Part shown: piece by piece, positions 11,734 through 23,449 of the stretch
Numbering within the stretch: the stretch's first letter is position 1
Layout: each line of letters starts with the position of its first letter
Origin: Sclerotinia nivalis
Lineage: Eukaryota; Ascomycota; Leotiomycetes; Helotiales; Sclerotiniaceae
Assembly: GCA_029531795.1 (NCBI GenBank)
Contig: JAPEIS010000006.1
Location: 1,736,001-1,800,000, forward strand
Direction of reading: 5' to 3'
Length of the DNA stretch: 64,000 nucleotides
Position numbers and translations under genes: made by a program
Notes under the pieces: generated by a model
Seen by the model: only the letters and a program-made list of their open reading frames with translations
Databases searched by the model: none
What the model was told of the DNA's origin: nothing

Positions 11734-12185
11734 ATGGGTCTTTCATATAATACGTACTTAACCAGCAATAAGATCTACGGCTGCAAAGGCTGCAAGACGC
11801 ATTTAAGCACGCACGAGGAGATTATTTCACGGGTGACTTTTCCCTTCCTCTCCTCTCTTAAACACTTCATTTTCCTAGTCCTTTCATGATTCCCTTCCCT
11901 TTCTCTCTCATCCTCTTTATACCACCTATACTAATATCTCTCCCATGACAGAATTTCCGCGGCCAACACGGCAAAGCCTACCTCTTCGGCACCGTGGTCA
12001 ATATCGTCCCCGGCGAACCCTCCGAACGCAATATGACGACCGGGCGCCACATCGTGCGAGATATCACTTGTAAACGGTGTAATGAGACGGTGGGCTGGAA
12101 ATACGATAAGGCGTATGAGGCGAGCGAGAAGTATAAGGAGGGAAAGTTTATTTTGGAGGCCGAGTTGTTGTGTAATGTTAGTTAG
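11734..12185 (+). CDS. Yippee-like zinc-binding protein (Moh1 family), 110 aa
   Basis: Exons are 11734-11832 and 11952-12185 with a 119-nt phase-0 intron. The two exons join as EEIISR-NFRGQHGKAYLF, which is the Yippee consensus. Zinc ligands are the CKGC pair (residues 17-20) and the CKRC pair (residues 70-73). The family signature continues with TGRHIVRDITC, GWKYDKAYEASEKYKEGKF and ILEAELL. Length (110 aa) is usual. Fungal members are related to yeast Moh1 and animal YPEL proteins. Their biochemical role is poorly known; some are linked to GID/CTLH-type complexes and starvation survival. Codon use in exon 2 is GC-rich compared with the surroundings. The family call is certain; function is not. 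Confidence 0.95.
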
Positions 12186-13579
12186 AGTGAGTTGAGGGGG
12201 ATGGGTCGTATGGCGGGGTTCTTTTGCAGGGGCTGGCGAGGGAGAGAGGGGAATGAAATGGTATGGTGAGAGATTGGTTGAGTGTGATGTGATGTGATGA
12301 AATGCGATATTGAAGGGAGGGAATTGGGAAGGGGAATGGAAATGGAAACGGAGCATCTGCGCTAGGTTTCTTTGGCACGCATGAGCACACACATACACAC
12401 CTGGAGTTCAGATCGGAGTTCAGATTTGAGGGCAGTCTGTCGGAGTGGGAATTTTTTTACTTTACAGGTGAGATGGTGTTTCATGGGAGATGTTATGGTT
12501 CATAGGGATGGAATGGATGGAAATGGCGATACGGGTATGGATATGGACATGGTATTGGGGGGAAATGGAATTTCTTTGAAAATTTCTTTGAAAGACTGAC
12601 TGGTCATTACGTTTGATACACACATACAGAATACATATACAATGATTTGATATGATATGATATGGGAGTTATGTTTCTCTCTGTTGTATTGCTAGGTTTG
12701 CTTTGTATGGATGCAGCTGCTAATTTATGGGATACCTTGCAGAGATGAAACAGTGCTGGATAGAGAGAGCTCTGAAAATAACAGTGTCTACGATGCAAAT
12801 ATGGTAAAGAGACCTAAGCTACGGCGCGAGCTTATGCTTGATGATTCGTGGTGGAAGGGCTTGGTCTCGTTTCATGAAGCTCCAGGTGAGATGGACGGTC
12901 GGGAAAGGTGCCATTATGAGCTTGTTGAATGTATCCGAAAATTGGGCAGTGGTACTAGCACATCTATATTTCGAGTATTCCATGTCTGTTCTCCGGTATA
13001 TGTCCTGTAAATCTCCCCGCGAGCTCAAAGCATCTATGAAGCGCTCCAATTCTTGGAGGATAATGACTGTATGAGATCTGCCCACAAGATTATGACGAGC
13101 ATGTTTCTTTTGTAATGGCTTCCGCGGACTGCCTCCTCAGTAAATACTTTCTATGTGATAGGACGGTCTCGGTATTGCCGCTGGATTCGAATCTCAAAGT
13201 AGCTCCAGGATCTAGATCTCAATGGATTTTAATATAGAGTATAAATCCATATCCTCATGTCTCCATGTCCCAAACCGCCTGCACTGTCCTTGATATACCA
13301 TCCAATCTTTCCCGCAGAATGACATGAGAAGAACGCGTCTTGTTGATATCGTATGGCTATACCGAAATTTTCTGCTTTTTGAACAGTAATTATTAAAAGG
13401 TACTGGGATGATGGGTAGGCTCTGCGGATATAAGGAACTGGGATTCGAGGTTTGTTGTCGAGGTCTCGGGGAGTCGTGCGCGCTGCAAGTTTAAAGGTCG
13501 TTCTACTCCGCTGTATACATACTCGAAACATGAGGATATGCAAATTGCTCTTGGGATGATCATTCCAATCAGACGTCCT
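12186..13579. other. Intergenic, with coding-like minus-strand frames of unknown origin
   Basis: No gene model could be closed. Two minus-strand frames look protein-like. One ends at 12819 and is open from about 13130, reading LQELERFIDALSSRGD and then ALPPRIIKHKLAP. The other is 13543-13229, with KPRIPVPYIRRAYPSSQ. They could be exons of a small unknown gene, or decayed remnants. Short direct repeats occur at 12408-12426 (GGAGTTCAGAT twice) and GATAT repeats at 12643-12663. Confidence 0.3.
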
Positions 13580-14158
13580 TCAGTTCTGTCTCGGCTTTAC
13601 AATTCCATCATGCATGATATAGTAAACAACCGTACTGTCATCATGCAAAGTCGCCAACAAAATCCTCTTTTGCCTATTCTCACCCTGCCACTTTGCACCC
13701 ACAACATTCTTCCCTTCCACACTCTCGGTCCTCCCCTCAGCTCCTTTCCCCTCAGGTACCGTTCCCACTGCATCAAAAACCTCCGCAAACCGTGCCAAAC
13801 TCCATTTCTCCTCCAAATGTGTTGGTAAGACCCATTCACGCTCGGGAAATTGTGCTATAGATTCTCCAGCATCATGCTCGGCTTTGAGAATCTCTACTTG
13901 TTCGTCGGGATGAATATAAGCGCGGCGGGGAGGGAGTCCGGAGATTAAAGGTCGAGGGAGCGGAAGCTTAGTGAGGGTTGAGTGGGTGTGCAAAGTCAGG
14001 GAGGTCCAATCATGTTGGAATTGCAGATTTTGGAGGATGGTAGTTGCGAGATGGTGGAGGTAGGCTGGGTGAGGAGTATCGAGAGGTATAGGAGTTTGCG
14101 TGTTGAGGATGTTTTGGAGTGCTGAGCTGGGTGGAAGGGAGGCGGTGGTAGCAGGCAT
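13580..14158 (-). CDS. sen15: tRNA-splicing endonuclease subunit Sen15, 192 aa
   Basis: This is an intronless 192-aa frame. The Sen15 fold is recognised from DWTSLTLHTHS (~50-60), LPRPLISGLPPRRAYIHPDEQ (~65-87), EWVLPTHLEEKWSLARFAEVFD (~110-130) and the C-terminal block ILLATLHDDSTVVYYIMHDGIVKPRQN. Sen15 is a structural, non-catalytic subunit of the Sen2/Sen34/Sen54/Sen15 heterotetramer that cuts introns out of pre-tRNAs; in yeast the complex acts at the mitochondrial surface, elsewhere in the nucleus. It is longer than yeast Sen15 (128 aa) because of an acidic Gly/Glu insert (~135-155). It is divergent from tfc4, a Pol III factor needed to make the same pre-tRNAs. Confidence 0.9.
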   Translation of the reverse strand: MPATTASLPPSSALQNILNTQTPIPLDTPHPAYLHHLATTILQNLQFQHDWTSLTLHTHSTLTKLPLPRPLISGLPPRRAYIHPDEQVEILKAEHDAGESIAQFPEREWVLPTHLEEKWSLARFAEVFDAVGTVPEGKGAEGRTESVEGKNVVGAKWQGENRQKRILLATLHDDSTVVYYIMHDGIVKPRQN

Positions 14159-14703
14159 CTTGAATGAGACTTAGTCAAAGCAAATTAGAGAAATGAGATA
14201 TTCGAGCGATTGATGACACTTTCTTAATTTGTGGTAGCTAATTCTTCGCGGGGCTCTGAACAAAATTTGAGTGGGGAAAAGTCTTATCGCTTAAGGCAGG
14301 CGGTCAACTAAGTTTCTATTAGCCTTACGCTAAACACATGCAAGGCTAAGATTTTAGACTTTTAGAACTGAGCCTGTTCCTCTCTGATATAACTTAAAGA
14401 ATGACATCAAAAATGCTTTTTACATTTAAACATTCATTCTCGAAACTACTTTTCCATTCTCTATGAAGAGATGAACTCAAACACTTACTCTAATCTCTAC
14501 CTTCCATATTAATGATTTTCAACACCTAAAAACATTGAATTTCTTAAGTCCTTTAAGAAATTCACACTTTTACTTTCAACACAACTTACACACCCAGAGT
14601 TGCGCAATATTAAGCATAAAACCATTTCATCTCAGATAAAAAAAATCTTAGACCTAGTGTCGCTTGTCTCGAGTGTCCCAGTATATATTCAAATTTTAAT
14701 GCA
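14159..14703. promoter_or_regulatory. Divergent promoter region of sen15 and tfc4
   Basis: This 545-bp AT-rich gap lies between two divergent starts. A 5' leader with CT-rich stretches lies before 14704. There is no coding frame and no repeat. Confidence 0.5.
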
Positions 14704-17700
14704 ATGTCTGGTTTCCCTGGCGATATGCCACTACCACCCGAGTATGGCTTCACTACTGGTCAAGGTCATCAATATCCGGACCCAGAAGCAAGCCAAAACC
14801 AAAATCTAACATGGCCAACCCATGCACCATCGCCAGCGCAAGGCACTGGTGATGTCAGTCTGGACAATGCGAGAGCCGAGTTTGCTGCAATGAGTACGGA
14901 GCAGAGGAAACAAAGACGAGAGCAGGTAGAGGGCGCGGATGATATCCTAGATATGGACCTTGGGTGAGTTCTAGTTGAGAAAAGGAAGTTTCTTTAACAT
15001 TAATTTGACTTTTTTGGTAGTGGTGAGTCGGACGACTCTGATCCCGATTACCGGGAGTTCGGTAGGGGTATTCGCAAAATGCAGGATGATGTTCGCCAGG
15101 CTAGACATCTAGAGAGTGATTCCGATGAATCGGATGAGGGTCCGATGAGTCGTAGGACCAAAGGAAAACGACGTGGTGCCCGAGGCGGCAGAGGTCGTAA
15201 GGCCGGTATCAGGGGTCCTCGGAAAGCTGCGGAGCCAACTGGTGACATCAAGCTACGTTTGGGTCAAGCCAATCATGCATTTTTGAACGGACGTTGCGAG
15301 GAGGCTAGAGACATAGCTTCGGAAATCATTCGAATCAACGCAGAGACTTACGAAGCATGGACCTTACTATCCGCATGCTTCAAGGAATTGGGCGAATATA
15401 ACTCGGCTGTCAAGGCTCTGATGATTGCTGCAACTTGGAGACCAAAGCATGCTGGACCTTGGTATGCCGCTTTATACTTTGCTTTGAATGAGACAGGCGA
15501 TCTAAGATCGGAGTTTCTCATATCTGCGCAATACGCTGCACAACAGATACTCAGAGCAAATTCACAAGATCTGAAAGCTCGGAGAATCAAAGCTTCCATT
15601 ATGCTTGAGCGAAGAAACCTTAATCATGCGGCCAGAGAGTATGAGATCATTCTCAAGCGTGTCCCATTTGATACAGAAGTCGTTCAGACGTTAGCGTCAA
15701 TTTACGTTGATCTAGGGCAGATAGAAGTCGCCATGAAACTTTACGCCAAAACCATCAATAACTTCAAAAAAGCTGATGTAGAAACTGACACAGTCTTTGG
15801 TTGGACAGACGCTTATGCTTACGTCGAACTGTTCGGTCTCTTGGAAAAATACAACGATGGTATCAAAGAGCTCAGGTCAGTAGCTCGTTGGTTAGTTGGA
15901 AGAAGGGGAGAGGACTTTTGGGATGAATTCATCGATGATGATCGAGAATGGGATGATGACGACGTCAGAAGATCCGAATGTCCCCAATTTGATGCCAAAA
16001 CATACCCCTTAGACACATATGGTCCAGGACTCCCCGTCGAGTTACGAATCAAACTTGGGCTATATCGCTTATCCCTCGGTCATTATACGGAAGCCTTGGT
16101 AAGCCAGATCACCCCTTCATTATAGAAAGTGTTGCTAACAAGCCCAGCGTCATTTTAACTATCTCAAAACCTCGGATTATAACGGTCAAGGTCTTATTGA
16201 GGAGTTTCCTCAACTGTTTGAGGAGGTCGCGGATAACTTGGCTGGAAAAGGTCATAATAAGGATGCCTTGGATTACTATCTGCCTTTGGCACCAGGCGCT
16301 GGTGCCGAGGGTGCCTCGCTCCAACTCAAGATGGGTAATTGTTGGCTTGCTGAGAAAGCTGACCAAGAGGCCGAACTTTGTTTTCAAAATGCAGTACAAA
16401 TGGAAGAGGATAACATTCCAGCAAGAATGGAGCTCGCTAGATTGTACGAAAGACTAAACGAGAAGGAACAGTCATTCATGTATGTGAATGAAATTATCGC
16501 AATTCGACGAACACAACGTCAAGTTGAAGATTCAGAAGGTGTACCAAAGTCCTTTGATGCTGCAGCTTCCAAAAAGCCGCGCAGGAAACAAACTTCCTTT
16601 GCATCAATTCGAAGACCACAATCCCGTTATGTGCCTCGCAGGCTCCTTCATCCAGCAGAGAGATTAAAGGAAGAAGCCGCGAGAGCAGAGCATCTACAGG
16701 GCCAGTACACTATCATGAGAACGGAGCTAGAACGGATGAGAGCTGGAGATTCAACGGCTACCTTGAAGTGGATGGAGGCTGCTGAAGATCTTATAGATGA
16801 TTTTAGAGGGTTCAAAACCTTCTATCCTTGGGATAAATATGTCAAATTTTTAGGTTACAGTAACGATGATAAATTTCAGGCGGAGACAAAATTAGAGACT
16901 GATCTGACCGAGATGGCTGATCGATTATCAAAAAGTCAGTAAACTCCTAATACTTGGCTACCTAAAGTACTGACGCATTTAGAACTCGGAGCGGATGCTG
17001 AGGACAAGACGAGTGCTACATCTGCTAGCATCCCAGCTGATTATCGTGGCATTTCGTTCAGCTCCTGGTTGGATATCTTTCTCGAATATGCAATATGTCT
17101 CGCTAAGGAGGGGAACGACAGAGAGTCATATGAGATTTGTGAATCCGCCAGGGACGCAATTGTCTTCTATCATAAGCGCGAGGATATGTTTTTGATCCAT
17201 GTGTGCTGGGGTAGTGAGTTCATCTTTCTGTTGAGTAGTTAATACTGTGCTAATTATTATAAAGCTTGTGCTTTACTCTGTAACGACGAGGAGATGTGTA
17301 TCAGGGTAGCAAGATATTTCATGAGAGAATATCAGTTCACCACCGACTCTTATAGAATGTACGCAGCCATAGCTAGGTTGTGTCAGTCTCCAGTCTCGTG
17401 GTATTGTTCAGGTCCTGAACAAAAATATATGCTTCGTCAAGTCAAGGCCATGGATTTTAACCTGGTCGACAAAAGTCGTCGACAAAAAGGCTATGCGGAG
17501 AAAGCTGGCTACACGTCTCAGGACAAGAATGGGAAACCAATCCTCAATGATGATATGGACGTCGCTCTCCTCATGTTGTATGGTCATATTCTTTACTCAG
17601 GAACAAGCTATGCCTATTCTCTAAGTATTTCAACCCAAGCTACCATATCAAATAAATCACTTCGCTAACGAAAAATATCATAGATTATTTCCTCAGAGCT

Positions 17701-18090
17701 TATGCACTCGACCCGAATAATGCTATAATTAACTTGAACATAGGCCTTGCTTATGTCCATCATTCCCTCAAGAGACAAGCAGATAATAGGCAATTCATGA
17801 TCCTTCAAGGTCTGACATTTCTTTTCGATTACTACAACTCACGTAAACAGTCAGCGGTTGTCGAGGAGCGTCAGGAGGCGCATTACAATTTGGCCAGAGT
17901 TTATCATATGCTTGGTGTCTCGCACCTCGCGATAAAATACTATCTTCGTGTACTCGGCGAGACCAAAGATCGTGAAAGCTCACGAGAAGATATCACGATT
18001 GATACTGCCCACAATCTAAAAATTCTTTGTATGATTACAGGTAATAGGAAATTGGCAAATGTCATAGCTAGACAGTGGCTTGTAATTTAG
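14704..18090 (+). CDS. tfc4: Transcription factor TFIIIC TPR subunit (Tfc4/Sfc4, tau131), 1040 aa
   Basis: Six exons: 14704-14963, 15021-16098, 16148-16934, 16983-17213, 17265-17624, 17684-18090; introns are 48-59 nt. TFIIIC recognises A and B boxes of tRNA genes; Tfc4 bridges DNA-bound TFIIIC to TFIIIB. Visible order: an acidic N-terminus with DESDEG, a basic GKRRGARGGRGRKAG patch (~135-155), then TPR repeats from ~165 (for example GRCEEARDIASEIIRINAE and YEAWTLLSACFKELGEYNSAV). An acidic DEFIDDDREWDDDDVRR loop follows, then more TPRs, a basic linker with KKPRRKQ, and C-terminal TPRs ending in an HMLGVSHLAIKYYLRVLGE repeat. Length matches yeast Tfc4 (1025 aa). A second TFIIIC-like gene lies at 62.4 kb. 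Confidence 0.93.
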
Positions 18091-19093
18091 CCGATCCCTT
18101 TTTGCAAATCGTCCTAATGAACGGCGTGAAAGGGGACAGGGCGGGGGAGGGGCGAATTAAGTAATTTGAGTTTGTTCTTTTCCCTTCCCATCCAATTCAT
18201 AATGTGCAAACTAACTGAAGGCTAGCAAATTTGCAGTATGTCGATCACGAAAACTCAAGTCGGGTTGAAGGCACTATTATAGTGACCGCAGTGACCCTGC
18301 TTGAACTAGATGCATGAAGTGGGTTATCCGGTTGATTGGAGAAATACTAAGACGGCTCGCGAATCGTGAAACCACTTAAAACTATCAGCGCAAACCCCGC
18401 CACCGGTAACAAATTAAAAAAAATTACAAGCTGTTGGCAGAGTCTCTTGAAAGTGCAGAGTACTTCCCGAAACATTGCTCAGACGTAAGATTTGAGTCAG
18501 TAATTCCACTCCCAACACCATTATTGTAAGGCTAGGTGTCTTTTGGATGGGATTTTTCATGGAAGCTTCTGCAGAAACTTCGATTTCATGGCCCGCTGCG
18601 CTTGGTACCTGATTTTAGAATGCCATTATGAATCCCATACAAATTCTCCCGTGATGACTAGTGATATTTGGGTCAATTTTCCGTGGACATTCCTACCGTT
18701 TTGATGTGGCGAGTTCAACATGATTTTAACCATCATGGCCTCCTCTTTTGCTTCATCATCCAGCTAATTCTCCCTTCTTCTCATTCAATCCCCAAATGCT
18801 TACGACTACCTTATCTATCCAAAGCCAATCTGGCCTATTACACAACCACGGATAGGTAAAAGCCTTTTACAAATTGAAACATCTCAAGGGGACTAGTGTG
18901 CTCTAGGCTGTTTAAGCGCCTCAGAAGTCCTACTTACATGAAACAAGACAGCTCTTTGCCTTGGTAAAACGTGCTGTCTGATCTTTTCTTGGAGGTTCAA
19001 GAACACTAGATCATAAGAGTACTTCCCCATGCGATAGTATTTTCAAAGATGAATATTTGCTGAACATCAGCATTATCGTTTCCCTACATATCT
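18091..19093. other. Intergenic, no feature seen
   Basis: This is the 1-kb spacer between tfc4 and the six-TM gene. It holds the tfc4 3' end and the downstream promoter. The 63-codon frame at 18668 has no protein-like features. No repeat or RNA gene was recognised. Confidence 0.5.
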
Positions 19094-20338
19094 ATGTCTT
19101 CTACAATGGCGGGGGTTAGCAATGAGAGTGGAGCTTCGCAGTTGAATCCAGTGATGGCTACTGGTCAAGATCATAACGAAATACCGCTTATTGTCAGCGA
19201 TGGCGCAAAGAAGGAAGAAGGAAGACCTCTGACTCCGGGCTCTAGTGCTGAAGCTTCAATGAACGAAGTACTCGGAGGTCCCGAATACACCAACGAGGGA
19301 CCTAGTATCAATATAATCGCCCCGCCCAGCAACACCATCGAAGACGTCCCACCATACCTCCTGGCCGAAGTAACCGCAGACAACGGCAATGCCATCTTCA
19401 ATGCTACGCCACATCTCTCCTCCGATTCCGACGACGCAATAACAAACGCTCTCCCACCTCCTCCGCCCTTCGAAAAACTAGCACAAAAGAACCCAAAACC
19501 TACAGATCACCTCTCCATCACAATCGGCCCTCTTGTTATCCTTTTATTCGACATTGTCATCCCATGCATAATCTACTATGTCTGGTTCGACATCCACCGT
19601 TCTCGATGGGCAAAGTCCTGTGAAGCATACCCCAAAAACGCCTGTCCTCTTGAAAAACCAGAATACGACAAAGACATCCTCGGCTACGCCATTATCTGCT
19701 TCGGTTTCGGCGAACTCTACATTCTCATCGTGCGCGTAGCACGTCTTCTCAAATATCGCGATCTATGTGCTCCTCTTCTCTCCCGCTCCAAATGGGAATT
19801 AGATGCTACATCTTGGGTCTACGGTGTTTCTATGCTCATGGCATTGATTCCCTTCGTCGTAGGCAGTTCTCTCGAGATCCCAGAACTATATATCTATTCC
19901 CCCGGTTTCCTCATGAGTTTCCTCGGTATCGTTATGGTCATCTCACTTATCCCCTTCAAAATTCCTATTGGCATCAACTCGCACGCGAGAGGTTCGCCCA
20001 TGCGTCCTTTTATATACTATGCGGCCGAAGACTTCATTGCCGTCGATGGGCTCCAGGACCGCGAGTTCCGCGTGAGATATAATGCTCGATATGATTCGTC
20101 CCCAGGCTTCCGACGCATGTTTTTACACTTGACCTTGTGGTGGATCGTTGGCGTGTTGGTATATCTCGGTTGTCTGAGTGCGGTTATATGGTCCCTGGAA
20201 TTCCATTACGCGTTTGGATTGTCCCTCGGTGTGCTTTTTGCCTATTTGATCATTTGGGCTTTGGTGTCGTATTATTGGGTGGGTCGTGTAATGAAGAATG
20301 AACAGCGGGCGCATGATGAGCGCGTGCCGAAATGTTGA
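19094..20338 (+). CDS. Fungal six-TM integral membrane protein of unknown function, 414 aa
   Basis: This is an intronless 414-aa frame. A disordered Ser/Pro-rich N-terminus (~1-135) ends in PPPPPFEKLAQKNPKPTDHL. Six hydrophobic segments follow: ~140-165 (GPLVILLFDIVIPCIIYYVW), ~197-220, ~240-260 (GVSMLMALIPFVV), ~270-295, ~350-375 and ~378-400. The loop between TM4 and TM5 carries YYAAEDFIAVDGLQDREFR. The pattern is like uncharacterised membrane proteins found in many Leotiomycetes and Sordariomycetes; I cannot assign an activity. It is convergent with the rhodopsin-fold gene, only 251 bp apart. ATG choice: the first ATG; a second lies five codons in. Confidence 0.8.
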   Translation: MSSTMAGVSNESGASQLNPVMATGQDHNEIPLIVSDGAKKEEGRPLTPGSSAEASMNEVLGGPEYTNEGPSINIIAPPSNTIEDVPPYLLAEVTADNGNAIFNATPHLSSDSDDAITNALPPPPPFEKLAQKNPKPTDHLSITIGPLVILLFDIVIPCIIYYVWFDIHRSRWAKSCEAYPKNACPLEKPEYDKDILGYAIICFGFGELYILIVRVARLLKYRDLCAPLLSRSKWELDATSWVYGVSMLMALIPFVVGSSLEIPELYIYSPGFLMSFLGIVMVISLIPFKIPIGINSHARGSPMRPFIYYAAEDFIAVDGLQDREFRVRYNARYDSSPGFRRMFLHLTLWWIVGVLVYLGCLSAVIWSLEFHYAFGLSLGVLFAYLIIWALVSYYWVGRVMKNEQRAHDERVPKC

Positions 20339-20589
20339 TGTGGTTAATGTTTTTGATATTGTAGATAGTTGATCAGACGGAAGCAAGGTATATATATACG
20401 GGTACGGAACCATAGCGAAGTGAAAATTTGAAGTTTATTAAATCGCTGTAATAGAAAATATGGTTTGAAACAAACTAGGAAATTTCGGATCTGCCGGGAC
20501 CCTTTCTACCAGAATATAAAAAGGTTGATTTTTGAAAGCTTTGATCTTTTTTTTTTGTTTTTCGGTTTTTCGAAAGTTATTTACATGAT

Positions 20590-22299
20590 TTATTTACTAG
20601 TGGTGGCGTGGAATTCTGTCATGGGAATCTGTTCCTTGTTTTCGATGCTGCGGTATTCGGGAATCTCCTCCAATCCTCCGTGGTCGTCATACTCGGGAAT
20701 CTCCTCCAATCCTCTGTGAGCGCTATACGCGGGAGTTTCCCCCAAGTCTCCTCCTGCGTGGTAATCACTGGTCATCACAATCCTCCCCTTTTGATCCTGC
20801 GTCAAGCCAATCTCGTCCTCCTCCAGCCTTCTGGTAGCCACGCGGCTATCTTCATACTCCATTGGTTGCTCCTCGTTCTTTCTCCGGAGTACAATCTTTC
20901 CATTCTCGTCTTGGGTCAGGTGCATTCGATCTACATCCACTCTTTTCTTGTCGTCTTGGCCATTGTCGTCGCCTGTCATATCAGCACCTTGGAGTATCAA
21001 GGTGAGGGTTCTTCTCTTTGCGCTTTTCATACTTTTTCCCGGGCCGTAACTCCTTCTGTCGGCGTCGGAATTTAGTTTTCTGGATGCTAGTGATGAGTGC
21101 ATGTCGTTTAACAGTGGTCGCATTAGTGGTATGGATTGCACGATTATAGTGCCGGCTACCTCGGCTGAGTACCAGACCATTGATAATCCTTGGCGCCCTG
21201 TTGGAAGTCTTTTGTTAGGATGATGATGCAATGGTATCAGTGTGAGAAGGGGTGTAGAGATAGTATATATCTGGAGAGGAGAGGGGGAGAAGAATAGAGA
21301 AGAGAAGTGGAAGTGTAGATTCGAGGATAAGGCAGATTAGAGAAGACAGAGTAGAGGACGGTAAGGTAGAGATAAGAGTTGCTAAAAGACTTACAAAAAT
21401 AATAGTCATTATAGGCATCGACACGTGGGTCATTCATATAAGCAGTTCTTACGGCTGAGATAATGGCGACCACAACACCAAGGCTCATCGTTATGCAAAG
21501 AGCAATCTTCTCTTTGAGAGATATTTTCAGCTTCCATGTAACCATCCATGGAAAAAGAGCGAGCACAAAATCCGCGACGATGTTGAAGACTACATGGGAC
21601 AGGTTAGTGATCGACATTCTAATCATATGGATTTCTGCACCCACTATTTCCCCCGATTTTGATATCATGCACTGCTTGGTAGTCTACACAGAAACCAGGC
21701 ATCCTCCACCAGTTTTGATAACCGGATTTGTCACAGTATTTAGACCAATTCACAAAAACCTTGAGGACTAGGAAGACGTTGAGGACGATGAGGGTGATGA
21801 TGCAAATGGCCTTTTGCCAGGCGTTTGTCATCCTGAGAAGCGTTACCGCGAATGCGGATTTGCTCCATGTCTGGCCGGCGGTAGTAAGGCAGGACGAGAT
21901 GGTCACGAGAATCAACATACGATCGTTCCAAGTTTTGACGACATATCCGGTCGCGAATTCGTAGGAAATGAATATGTCGGCTGTGAGAAGGACCACCTGA
22001 TGCATGACAGTTAGCTGGATGGGTTTCGTGATTCGATATCAGCCATGTGTATTCACCCAGGATAGTATGAGTATATAATCGTCGTACCAAAGACCTTGAC
22101 GTCTCAACTTGCAATAAAGTCGAAGGCCGAGACATATGGTCGCACCGCCGAAAAGGGACCAAAGGCCAGCATTAACCTCTTTCTCAGGGGATACAAAGTG
22201 ATGGACGGCGCGCGAGGAACTCATAGTAAAGCTATCATCGTTATCCGAAGCGGTGGGAGGAGACGAAAAGTGATTTGCAAAATCCCACGCGTCCATCAA
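20590..22299 (-). CDS. Rhodopsin-fold fungal membrane protein (PTH11/SAT-like), 465 aa
   Basis: Four exons on the minus strand: 22299-22057, 21996-21645, 21589-21395, 21197-20590; introns are 60, 55 and 197 nt. The core is the fungal rhodopsin-type 7-TM domain: GLWSLFGGATICLGLRLYCK (TM1), the YDDYILILSW motif, then VVLLTADIFISYE. Also present are AVTLLRMTNAWQKAICII, a CVDYQAVHDI loop cysteine, NIVADFVLALFPWMVTWKL (the DF.LA..PW signature), ALCITMSLGVVVAIISAVRT and a final helix SMVWYSAEVAGTIIVQSIPLMRPL. Such proteins are candidate GPCR-like receptors at the fungal surface. The cytosolic tail (~300-465) is acidic and carries short repeats (LTQDENGKIV / LTQDQKGRIV; GLEEIPEY twice). Ligand is unknown. 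The 197-nt intron is the least certain boundary. Confidence 0.85.
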
Positions 22300-23344
22300 G
22301 CCTAGAATGTTGTACAGATTCCGTAGCGCTTAGTATGAGGGACGGCGTGAAGTAGTTACAAGTTTTCTAGAAATAAAAACAATGGGAACGATGGGCACCG
22401 TTCCATATTAAACCGGAGAATTGTTGCACAATGCATATGAAATTCTAGGTCCGCTCCGTGAATAGTTCTGGGGGAGAAGCAAGAAAGACGGACTTTTATC
22501 ATAAGCAAAAGTAGTGGCCCTCCCAACATCCACTCCATGCAGGGTCTTTAAATTTAGTAGATGGAATATGATATTGATTGCAGGTTACAAAGTTACAAAT
22601 TGGGAACTATCCGCGCATTCAGAATTTCACATGCCATCCTCTTTTCTCCTCTTTCTTCTTCTCCTCCTTCTCTCTGGGGCGCGTAGCAATACGAAGAACG
22701 AATCTAGACTAGAGATTTTATACACCCTGTCACAAATGCAAGGTACCGGCGGACATGAGAAACGTGTCAAATGGACCAAACAGGTCGCTTGAATATATTG
22801 GAACCCCTGATGCCCCTCATCACTTTACCACTTTTAGCAATTCAGTAATAACGAGTCCACCATGTTTCGTCGGGTATAGATTAATTTGTACTACGTGAAA
22901 GAAGCAATCGAACCACAATAGTGGAATCTGCACAGTGAATGCAGTAATATAGGAAAAGTTATATAGAAACAACCTTTCCCGCTGTTCCTGAAAATGGTGC
23001 AGTGGTTACGAGTTAAGGTTCTAGCTTCGGAAAACTGTATGGTTTGGCTGAGTAACACCGGCAGCTAATAGTATCTAATCGTACACTGACTTCGAACGAC
23101 TCCTAGTTGCAAATATCATGTCATGTATTTCATGCCGCCCTTCGAGGCTCGAGCTGCTTGTAGAAGAACAATGTCGTGTCACGTGCGGAATTGTCCCGAT
23201 GTTTAGGAAACCATGGTAAAAGTTTTATTGGCGGAATCTCCTGTCCCCGAAAGGAACTCGGGGACTAAATTAAAGAATTCAGGGCATCCCGTCAGCTTTC
23301 AAGATTTGACAGGTACTGGAGTACGTACACGGGCGTTTCGAAGT

Positions 23345-23371
23345 GTTGTAAGCGTTGTGAGCGTTGTGAGC
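23345..23371. repeat. Three 9-bp tandem units (GTTGTGAGC type)
   Basis: GTTGTAAGC, GTTGTGAGC and GTTGTGAGC lie head to tail; the first differs by one base. Confidence 0.8.
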
Positions 23372-23414
23372 GCCAGTTTCTTTTAGGGCAAAACCGAAGC
23401 AGCGGAGAGACGTT

Positions 23415-23449
23415 GACTCACGACTCACGACTCAGGACTCAGGACTCAG
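23415..23449. repeat. Five 7-bp tandem units GACTCAC/GACTCAG
   Basis: Two GACTCAC units are followed by three GACTCAG units. The first overlaps TGACTCA (23414-23420), the consensus for Gcn4/AP-1 type bZIP factors. Whether it acts as a site is unknown. Confidence 0.8.

Noticed and set aside
13150..13230. GATTCGAATCC on the minus strand, similar to a tRNA B box
   Set aside because: No 5-bp T stem, acceptor stem or A box can be formed around it. Similar TTCGA words at 33292, 39658 and 54008 also fail.
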